Translations under genes and position numbers: made by a program
Source of the DNA: Candidatus Pacebacteria bacterium RIFOXYA1_FULL_38_18
GTDB lineage: Bacteria; Patescibacteriota; Microgenomatia; UBA1400; PJMF01
Reading direction: 5' to 3'
Length of the DNA: 62,056 nucleotides
Assembly: GCA_001787405.1 (NCBI GenBank)
Contig: MFWV01000001.1
Location: 1-62,056 of the forward strand
Shown: positions 55,190 to 62,056 of the stretch, one piece after another
Numbering within the stretch: position 1 is the stretch's first letter
Layout: each line of letters opens with the position of its first letter
The notes under the pieces: model-generated
Databases searched by the model: none
Told to the model about the DNA's origin: nothing
What the model saw: the letters and a program-made list of their open reading frames with translations, nothing else

Positions 55190-55198
55190 TTATTTTAA
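55181..55198. repeat. 18-bp perfect AT palindrome at the end of the Nudix gene
   Basis: TTAAAATAATTATTTTAA overlaps the stop codon. It lies between the convergent Nudix and ldh genes; a weak terminator is possible. Confidence 0.5.
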
Positions 55199-55225
55199 TT
55201 TTAAAATAAAATAATTAAAACAAAA

Positions 55226-56158
55226 TTATAAATATTTTTTCAAAGTATTAACAGATTTTTCAAAAAGTTGTTTTTCATCCCAGGAAAGTTTGATTTCAAT
55301 TGCCTGCTCTACTCCACCTCTGCCGATAACACATGGTACGCTCAGGGCCACTCCGCTGTGTCCTTGGTAATTGTGAAGCGGTATGGAAACTGGAAAAACT
55401 TGCTTGCTATCACGCAGAACAGTCTCTACAAGTTTGGCAGTTGCCACGGCAATAGCATAATAAGTAGATCCTTTGGTAGCAATAATTTTATAAGCAGCAT
55501 CTCTAGTTTTTTGATAGGCAGCCTGAGCTTTTTCAATGGTCATGTTTGGTAGAGATAACAAATTTTGACCACCGACTAGAGCGCTAGCTAGTGCTGGAAA
55601 AGAAGTGTCGCCATGCTCGCCTAGAATATAGGCATGAATACTTTTAGGATTGATTTTCAGACTTTCTGATAGGTGAAAGCGGAAACGAGAACTGTCCAAA
55701 GTAGTTCCAGTGCCAAAGATTTGTCCTTTTGGTAGATTGGCAATTTTGTAAGCCTCATAGGTGAGGACATCAACAGGATTGCTGATGATGATAATGATTG
55801 CTCCAGGTGCATATTTAACAACTTTGGGAATTATTTCTCTGATAATTTCTTTATTTTTGGTTGTCAGGTCCAGTCTAGTATCTCCTGGTTTTTGTGCGCA
55901 ACCAGCAGCAATTACCACCACATCAGTATTCTTCAGATCTTCGTAATTGGCAGAGGAGTGAACTTGGGCAGAGTTCATGAATAGCGAACCATGCTCTAGG
56001 TCAAGTTCCTCACCCTTTATTTTATCTTCGGAACGGCTGATGAGCAGTAATTCGTTGGGAATGTTTTTCAAAAGTAAAGCAAAAGCCACCGACATACCCA
56101 CACGACCACAACCAATGATGGCGACTTTATTATTATCGTATTTGGGCAGTGTAGTCAC
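55226..56158 (-). CDS. ldh: L-lactate dehydrogenase
   Basis: 310 residues. NAD site GCGRVGMS, substrate loop CAQKPGDTRLDL with Gln where LDH has Gln and MDH has Arg, catalytic His in GEHGDTSF, and Arg in DSSRFRFHL. This favours lactate over malate. It reduces pyruvate in the fermentative end step. An upstream ATG at the same frame gives MTTLPKYDNNKVAIIG. Confidence 0.92.
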   Translation of the reverse strand: MTTLPKYDNNKVAIIGCGRVGMSVAFALLLKNIPNELLLISRSEDKIKGEELDLEHGSLFMNSAQVHSSANYEDLKNTDVVVIAAGCAQKPGDTRLDLTTKNKEIIREIIPKVVKYAPGAIIIIISNPVDVLTYEAYKIANLPKGQIFGTGTTLDSSRFRFHLSESLKINPKSIHAYILGEHGDTSFPALASALVGGQNLLSLPNMTIEKAQAAYQKTRDAAYKIIATKGSTYYAIAVATAKLVETVLRDSKQVFPVSIPLHNYQGHSGVALSVPCVIGRGGVEQAIEIKLSWDEKQLFEKSVNTLKKYL

Positions 56159-56216
56159 AGATTTATTCTATTACTTTTATATTGATGAAAGCAAACTCGA
56201 TTAATTATTTGCCAAA

Positions 56217-59200
56217 TTAACTCAAGATGTTTTGAATTTCTTTTTCTAGATCCTCACTCCATTTCACGCCATAAGGTAGCATGATGCGTTCTGGTTTACC
56301 ACCATTGGGAATCAAGACGGCAACTCTCATTTTTCCAGGATATTTTTTTAAAAGATTGCCTAGATTTTGTAAGGTTTTTTTCTCGGTTTTACGAGGAATG
56401 AAGATTTCTTTGGCATTATCTCTATGATTGTTATTGGTATTTTCTGCGGGAGTGCTGATTTTTTCTGCTACCAACTTTAATTCATCTTCACGATATTGCA
56501 CGGTAGCTTTGATGAGAACAACTTTATTTTCTTGGATGATATCTTTTTCTTGTTGATAAAGTTTGGGAAAGAAAACTATTTCTATACTTCCCGTAGAATC
56601 TTGCAAAACACCAAAAGCCATTTCAGAACCGTTTTTTTTGGTTCTGGTAACCTTGACTCGATTCAAGATTCCACCAAAAATAAAAACTTTATCTTTATGA
56701 ATGTGATGATCTAGTTCATTAATATTTTTATTTGACTGACCGCTAACCATTTCCAGCTGATCTGCCAATGGATTATCGGTTAGATACATACCCAATAATT
56801 CTTTTTCGAAAGATAATAATTCTTTCACAGAATACTCTTTGAGTTTGGGAAAACTATCTTGAATAGTGGTGCTATCAGTAGAGACTTTGGCAAAAAGATT
56901 GTCTTGACCATCCACATCAGATTGAAATTGAGCAGCTGTTTGACGAATATCTTCTAGATTTTCCAACATGCTGGATCTAGTGCCAAAACTATCCATTGCT
57001 CCTACTTTGATCAAACTCTCAATCACTTTTTTATTAACTTTTCTACCATCAGTTTTATGAATGAATTGAGTGAGTGAATGAAATTTACCTTTCAATTCTT
57101 GTCTGGTTTGCAAAATATTTTCAATAGCTGCAATGCCAACATTTTTGATAGCAGAAAGACTAAAGCGAATCGCCTTTTTTTCCAAAGATTGCTGGTTTTT
57201 TTCAATAGTGAAAGTATCATCCGATGAATTAATATCCGGTGGTAAGATTTTAATACCCATTTCTCTACTAGCTTCAACTGCCACGGAAACTTTTTCATCT
57301 CTGCTCAAAGAAGTGGCATTTGATTCAACGCTCAAAAGAGCAGCCATATATTCCACTGGATAATTGGCCTTAAGATAGGCAGTTTGATAAGCAATCATGG
57401 CATAACTGGCTGCGTGAGCTTTATTAAAACCGTAATTGGCAAAGGCTTCAATAAAGCCCCAAACTTTTTCTGAAACATTTTTTTTGTAACCTTTTTTAAC
57501 AGAATCTCTGATAAATCGCTCCCGATTTTTATCCAACATTTTGCGTTGTTTTTTACCAATTGCACGTCGCAAAACATCAGCTTCACCCATGGTGTAGCCA
57601 GCCATATGGTGCACAATTTCCAAAACTTGCTCTTGGTAAACCATGATTCCATAAGTTTCTTCCAAGATAGGCTTGAGTGAATCATGAGGATAAGTAACAC
57701 TTTTGGGATTATGCTTGCCCTCAATAAAACGAGGAATAAGATCCATTGGTCCTGGTCGATAAAGGGCCAGCATAGCGGTAATATCAGAAAATTGAGTGGG
57801 TTGTAAAGATTTGGCTACTCGGCGCATACCGCCAGACTCCAACTGGAAAATGCCGACGGTTTCTCCAGAAGCCAATAATTGATAGGTCTTTTTGTCATCA
57901 ATGGCAATCTTGTCGATATCCAATTTTTTATTTTGGTATTTTTCAATTAAATTAACAGCAGTCTGAATAGTGGATAAGTTGCGTAATCCCAAAAAATCAA
58001 ATTTTAGCAAACCAATGGCTTGATCATCAATATTGCAGTCCAGTGAATACATATCATATTGAGTAATCATTTTGCCGGTACGGCTATCTTTTTGAATCGG
58101 AGTGTATTCAGGCAGTGGTTTATCAGCAATGATGACGGCGGCGGCGTGAACGCTACTGTGGCGAATAGTTCCTTCAACTTGTTGGGCTAAATCTAGTAAT
58201 TTTTTGAAACGAGGTTGTTTATAGTATTCTCCTAGTTCTGGTACATTTCTCAAAGCAGAAGCGATACTGGTTTTTTTGCCAGGTACATTGGGAATGAGTT
58301 TGGCGATTCGATCAGGTTCTTCATAGGGCATGCCCAACACTCGGCCAATATCTCGCACAGCCACTCTTGCCTCCATTCGACCAAAAGTAATCACATGAGC
58401 TAAATGATCGCGACCATATTTTTTGGCTGCATATTCAATCACTTCCTCGCGCCGATCATCAGCAAAATCAATATCAATATCAGGGGGTGTGGGACGCTCT
58501 GGATTCAAAAAACGTTCAAAAGGCAAACCATGTTCTAAAGGATTGAGGGTGGTAATATCCAAACCATAAGATACCAGTGAGCCGGCAACAGAACCTCTAC
58601 CCGGACCAACACCAATACCCTGTTTTTTTGCCCAGGTAACAAAATCTTGAGTAATTAAAAAATAAGTGGCATAGCCTTTATTGTTAATAATATTTAATTC
58701 ATATTCCACGCGATCTTTGACTTCCTTGGTTATTTTGTCAAATTTATGCTTCAAACCTTCATAAGTTTTTTTGCTCAGCCACGATTCGGTAGTTTCATTT
58801 TTGGGTAATTTAAATTCAGGAAAAATAAGTTGGCCGGTAGGAATTTCCAAATTGCACTGTTTGGCAATTTTGACAGTATTTTCAATTGCTTCTGGATAAT
58901 CACTAAACAAATCCTTCATTTCTTCAGTAGATTTCAAATAAAAAGAAGGCATGTCAACCATGCTCATACGTTTTTTATCGGAAATTAATTTTCTGGTTTG
59001 TACACAAAGTAGAGCATCCTGAGCTTCTACCTCTGTGGCTTCTACATAGTGAACGTCATTGGTGGCGACCAAAGGAATATCCAAATCTCTAGAAATCTTG
59101 ATTAATTTTTTATTAAGCTCTTTTAACTCGGTTGCTCCTGGGTGATTTTGTAATTCAATATAAAATCGATCGCCAAAGATTTCTTTATATTTTTGAAATT

Positions 59201-59672
59201 TTTTGAGAGCAGTTTTGTCTTTTTTACTACGCAACAACTTATTAAAAACACTATTCATACAACCGCTCAATACAATTAAACCTTCATTGAGTGCAAAAAG
59301 TATTTCATCATCGATTCTGGGTTTATAAGAAAAACCCTCCAAATTGGCAATAGAAATTAACTTCATCAGATTTTTATAGCCGGCAAGATTTTGAGTGATG
59401 ACAGTCAGGTGAGCTTGATCGCCACCCATCTTGGTTTGTTTATCAAAGCGAGATTTTTGAGCTATATATAGTTCACAGCCAATAATGGGTTTAATACCTT
59501 GATTGCGACAAGCATTATAAAAAGCAATTGCACCATACATACCGCCATGATCGGTCAGACCAATGGCGGTTTGGTGATGATCTTTAACTTTGGCCAAAAG
59601 CTTGGGAATTTTGGAAAGTCCATCCAACATGGAGTATTCAGAGTGAACATGGAGGTGGACAAAGTCGGACAT
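56217..59672 (-). CDS. dnaE: DNA polymerase III alpha subunit
   Basis: 1151 residues. N-terminal PHP domain with HLHVHSEYSMLDG and GLTDHGGMYGAI (metal-binding His and Asp), catalytic acids in PDIDIDFADDRR, helix-hairpin-helix region about residues 850-900, OB domain (FGGILNRVKVTRTKKNGSEM). The replicative polymerase. Starts 26 nt downstream of the gatB stop. Confidence 0.97.
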   Translation of the reverse strand: MSDFVHLHVHSEYSMLDGLSKIPKLLAKVKDHHQTAIGLTDHGGMYGAIAFYNACRNQGIKPIIGCELYIAQKSRFDKQTKMGGDQAHLTVITQNLAGYKNLMKLISIANLEGFSYKPRIDDEILFALNEGLIVLSGCMNSVFNKLLRSKKDKTALKKFQKYKEIFGDRFYIELQNHPGATELKELNKKLIKISRDLDIPLVATNDVHYVEATEVEAQDALLCVQTRKLISDKKRMSMVDMPSFYLKSTEEMKDLFSDYPEAIENTVKIAKQCNLEIPTGQLIFPEFKLPKNETTESWLSKKTYEGLKHKFDKITKEVKDRVEYELNIINNKGYATYFLITQDFVTWAKKQGIGVGPGRGSVAGSLVSYGLDITTLNPLEHGLPFERFLNPERPTPPDIDIDFADDRREEVIEYAAKKYGRDHLAHVITFGRMEARVAVRDIGRVLGMPYEEPDRIAKLIPNVPGKKTSIASALRNVPELGEYYKQPRFKKLLDLAQQVEGTIRHSSVHAAAVIIADKPLPEYTPIQKDSRTGKMITQYDMYSLDCNIDDQAIGLLKFDFLGLRNLSTIQTAVNLIEKYQNKKLDIDKIAIDDKKTYQLLASGETVGIFQLESGGMRRVAKSLQPTQFSDITAMLALYRPGPMDLIPRFIEGKHNPKSVTYPHDSLKPILEETYGIMVYQEQVLEIVHHMAGYTMGEADVLRRAIGKKQRKMLDKNRERFIRDSVKKGYKKNVSEKVWGFIEAFANYGFNKAHAASYAMIAYQTAYLKANYPVEYMAALLSVESNATSLSRDEKVSVAVEASREMGIKILPPDINSSDDTFTIEKNQQSLEKKAIRFSLSAIKNVGIAAIENILQTRQELKGKFHSLTQFIHKTDGRKVNKKVIESLIKVGAMDSFGTRSSMLENLEDIRQTAAQFQSDVDGQDNLFAKVSTDSTTIQDSFPKLKEYSVKELLSFEKELLGMYLTDNPLADQLEMVSGQSNKNINELDHHIHKDKVFIFGGILNRVKVTRTKKNGSEMAFGVLQDSTGSIEIVFFPKLYQQEKDIIQENKVVLIKATVQYREDELKLVAEKISTPAENTNNNHRDNAKEIFIPRKTEKKTLQNLGNLLKKYPGKMRVAVLIPNGGKPERIMLPYGVKWSEDLEKEIQNILS

Positions 59673-59697
59673 ATTTTATCTCAGAATGGCACAGATA

Positions 59698-61047
59698 CTA
59701 GTCAGCTTCAAGAGCAGTTTGCAATGTTTGTCGTACTATTTTGGGATCTATTTTTTTATTGATGTTTTTCATTACTTGACCAATCAAGAAACCCATCACC
59801 TGAGTTTGTCCGGCTTGATATTTTATTACGGCATCTTGATTATTTTTTAACACAGTTTGCATAATATTATTTAGCTCTGTTTGATCGATTGTCTCAGTGT
59901 CGTGAAGTTTTCTAAACTCCAGAATAGTTTGTTTAGCGTCTTTTTGAATAGAAACCTTGATTTTTTTATTAACCAAATCATTAAAAAAATTGATCAAGTT
60001 TAAATCTTGACTCTTTAGTTCTGCCAAGATTTCATTTAACCGGTCAAGTTTGACTTGAGAATTATGAATGATTAATACCCGATTGATTAAATCGAGAGGT
60101 AAGTCAAGTTCTGCCTGCCATTTTTCTGCTTGTGCTTCTGGTAATTTTGGCAGAGTTTCTCTGAGTTTTTCCAGATATGATTTTTCAAAAGTAAAAGGCG
60201 GAATATCTGGTTCTGGAAAATAACGATAATCTTCTGCCTCTTCTTTACTGCGCTGAGCAAAAGTTTTGTTTTTAACTGAATCCCAACCGCGAGTTTCTTG
60301 AGTGGGAACTTGGCCCGCTTCAAGTAAAGTGGCTTGTCGTTCTAACTCAAAATCAATGGCTTGTTCCATGAAACGAAAAGAGTTAATGTTTTTGACCTCT
60401 ACTTTATAGGGTGGCAAGTCGGTTTCGCCTATTTTTCGAAGAGAAATATTGGCTTCTAGACGCATTCCACCTTGTTCCATATCGCAATCGGCCACTTCCA
60501 GAAAGCGAAGCAATTGACGAAGTTTCTTGCCAAATTCTTTGGCTTGAGCTCCACTAGTAATATTTGGTTCAGTAACGATTTCTACCAAAGGCACACCACT
60601 GCGATTGAAATCAATGAGGGTTATTTTTTTATCTTGAATTGTTTTGTGTAGTAATTTTCCGGTGTCTTCTTCCAGATGAATTCTAGTGATGTCCACGATA
60701 CCTTCACTAGTTGACAAATGGCCGTTATAACAAAAGGGTAGATCGTGCTGACTAATTTGATAGCCTTTGGCTAGATCGGGATAAAAATAATGTTTACGGT
60801 CAAATTTGGAAAAATTATTGATTTGGCAATCAGTAGCTAGACCAATTTTGAGCGTCCATTCAATGGCTTTTTTATTTGGTACAGGTAATCCCCCCGGCAT
60901 GCCCAAACAAACAGGACAAGTATAGCTGTTTGGTTTCTCCGCACCAAAAGGATCATTTACGCAACCACAAAACATTTTAGAGTCAGTTTTGAGTTCTGCA
61001 TGTACTTCCAAACCAATCACCGGTGTATATTTATCTTGCCATTTCAT
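59698..61047 (-). CDS. gatB: Asp/Glu-tRNA amidotransferase subunit B
   Basis: 449 residues from ATG 61047, which overlaps the gatA stop as ATGA; the Met at 61062 is less likely. Motif GLEVHAEL, cysteines CGCVND and CPVCLGMPG, the YqeY-like C-terminal tail (FLIGQVMKNINKKIDPKIVRQ). It activates the carboxylate of Glu-tRNA-Gln or Asp-tRNA-Asn for amidation with GatA ammonia. gatC is not seen and may lie beyond the window. Confidence 0.97.
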   Translation of the reverse strand: MKWQDKYTPVIGLEVHAELKTDSKMFCGCVNDPFGAEKPNSYTCPVCLGMPGGLPVPNKKAIEWTLKIGLATDCQINNFSKFDRKHYFYPDLAKGYQISQHDLPFCYNGHLSTSEGIVDITRIHLEEDTGKLLHKTIQDKKITLIDFNRSGVPLVEIVTEPNITSGAQAKEFGKKLRQLLRFLEVADCDMEQGGMRLEANISLRKIGETDLPPYKVEVKNINSFRFMEQAIDFELERQATLLEAGQVPTQETRGWDSVKNKTFAQRSKEEAEDYRYFPEPDIPPFTFEKSYLEKLRETLPKLPEAQAEKWQAELDLPLDLINRVLIIHNSQVKLDRLNEILAELKSQDLNLINFFNDLVNKKIKVSIQKDAKQTILEFRKLHDTETIDQTELNNIMQTVLKNNQDAVIKYQAGQTQVMGFLIGQVMKNINKKIDPKIVRQTLQTALEAD

Positions 61048-62056
61048 GATTTTGATCTCCAAGTGTTCCAGTTGGTATTTTTTTCAAAAGCATCAGCTAC
61101 CTGAACAGCCAAGGCTTCTTGCCACATGGGAGTAATAAAATTCAACCCCAAAAATAGGTTGGTTTCTGGATCGCGATAATAAGGCACGTTTATTCCTGGT
61201 AAACCGGCCAAAGAACTGGGTTCCAAAAGCATGTCTTCCAGCTCACCAAACATGGCTGCTCTTTTTGTAACACCGATTTTTTTTGCAAAACCTGGAGAGG
61301 TAGGTGCAATTAATACATCATATTTTTCAAATAAATGATTGAGATCTTCTATAAAAAGAGTTCTGATTCTTTGAGCTAATTCATAATATTTTCCGGCATA
61401 GCCAGCACTCAAGGTGTAAGTACCCAGCATTTGGCGACGTTTGGCCTCCGCTCCAAAATGCGAGCGATTTGATCCATAACGAATTCCATCATAGCGAGCT
61501 AGATTGCTACTCACCTCTCCTCTTTGGACAACGGTATAAACGCTGATGGCGTAGCGAGGATTGAGGGCAGGAGTTTTTTCCACGATTGCGCCTAGGTCTT
61601 TGAAGACACTCAGTTGTTTCTCCAGTTGTTCATTTACCATTTCCAGTCCTGCAATATCTTGATAGAGCACGCCAATTTTTATGCCTTTCAAGCTTTTTCC
61701 TAACTGGGCAGTAAAATCTGGTACTGGTTGGCTGGAAGTAGTAGCGTCATTGGAGTCAAATCCGGCTAAAAAGTTGAGCATGATGGCCGCGTCTTCTACG
61801 GTTTTGGCGATTGGTCCTGGACTATCAGTGGATGAAGCCATAGCAGCTACTCCGTAACGGCTGACGCGGCCATAGGTTGGCTTCAGTGCGACTGCGCCAC
61901 ACCACGCAGCTGGTTGGCGCAAAGAGCCGGCGGTTTCACTACCAATCGCAATAGTGCAGAAATCAGCTGCTACAGCAGCAGCACTGCCACCGGAAGAGCC
62001 ACCCGGCAGATGATCAGTGTTTCTGGGATTGAGGGTGCGACCATAATCACTGGTTT
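61044..62056 (-). CDS. gatA: Asp/Glu-tRNA amidotransferase subunit A, 5' part beyond the window
   Basis: Amidase that liberates ammonia from glutamine. The frame is open to the right edge, so the N-terminus including the catalytic Lys is outside. The signature begins LPGGSSGGSAAAVAADFCTI and continues IGSETAGSLRQPAAW, with the cis-Ser and nucleophile Ser. The remainder (VLIAPTSPGFAKKIG) is typical. Overlaps gatB by 4 nt. Confidence 0.95.
   Translation of the reverse strand, partial: TSDYGRTLNPRNTDHLPGGSSGGSAAAVAADFCTIAIGSETAGSLRQPAAWCGAVALKPTYGRVSRYGVAAMASSTDSPGPIAKTVEDAAIMLNFLAGFDSNDATTSSQPVPDFTAQLGKSLKGIKIGVLYQDIAGLEMVNEQLEKQLSVFKDLGAIVEKTPALNPRYAISVYTVVQRGEVSSNLARYDGIRYGSNRSHFGAEAKRRQMLGTYTLSAGYAGKYYELAQRIRTLFIEDLNHLFEKYDVLIAPTSPGFAKKIGVTKRAAMFGELEDMLLEPSSLAGLPGINVPYYRDPETNLFLGLNFITPMWQEALAVQVADAFEKNTNWNTWRSKS

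Overview
The window looks like a stretch of a small, AT-rich bacterial genome of the Patescibacteria (CPR) type, probably Microgenomates-like. That placement is inferred from the gene set and style, not from a marker phylogeny. Supporting points are an archaeal-type class I lysyl-tRNA synthetase, a PurD-like ATP-grasp protein standing alone, a MurE without its N-terminal domain, a very short ATP synthase delta subunit, many short membrane proteins, few classical Shine-Dalgarno sites outside operons, and -10 boxes 6-10 nt before start codons. UGA acts as a stop (for example gatA), so the recoded Gracilibacteria/SR1 groups are excluded.

Layout. 0-7.8 kb: cell wall genes (murC partial, murE-like, uppP), comM, a TM-helix channel-like protein, RNase P RNA, then tRNA-Cys directly joined to miaB-miaA. 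7.9-11.5 kb: PurD-like ATP-grasp, a thioredoxin/DsbD-like fusion and an S66 carboxypeptidase. 11.5-16.7 kb: an accessory island of orphan genes ending in a large serine recombinase whose 3' end runs into tRNA-Glu. 16.8-28 kb: mostly minus-strand housekeeping (yraN, rplS, pyrG, lexA, DedA, an aberrant enolase with a Pro/Thr-rich tail, sugar-phosphate isomerase and mutase, holA, YgjP-like protease). 28-32 kb: tRNA-Leu, a GT-C-type membrane protein, a candidate small RNA, a lysozyme-like protein and a secreted glycoside-hydrolase-like protein. 32-35.5 kb: a set of small genes (two HD hydrolases, a HAD hydrolase, orphans) behind tRNA-Gly, separated by recurring copies of a tRNA-Gly 3'-end-like junction. 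35.6-40.3 kb: HAD hydrolase, cation exchanger, EF-P, tRNA-Lys and a large anchored protein. 40.4-46.7 kb: complete atpBEFHAGDC operon. 46.8-62 kb: greA, lysS (class I), HD protein, serS, secA, mutM, a Nudix hydrolase, ldh, dnaE, gatB and gatA (partial).

How it fits together: most genes are core information processing and energy functions. MiaA and MiaB sit with a tRNA they should modify, MutM sits with a Nudix protein, and GatA/GatB fit an organism that makes Gln- or Asn-tRNA by transamidation. The most unusual region is the tRNA-Gly-linked cassette-like array at 32.0-35.5 kb. It has four copies of a 14-nt junction that begins with the tRNA 3' terminus, two of them preceded or matched by a 55-bp direct repeat, and a truncated gene at one junction. 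Other notable items are a promoter-to-terminator small RNA unit at 29.98-30.09 kb, an enolase that lacks several catalytic residues, and an ATP synthase delta subunit without its N-terminal domain.
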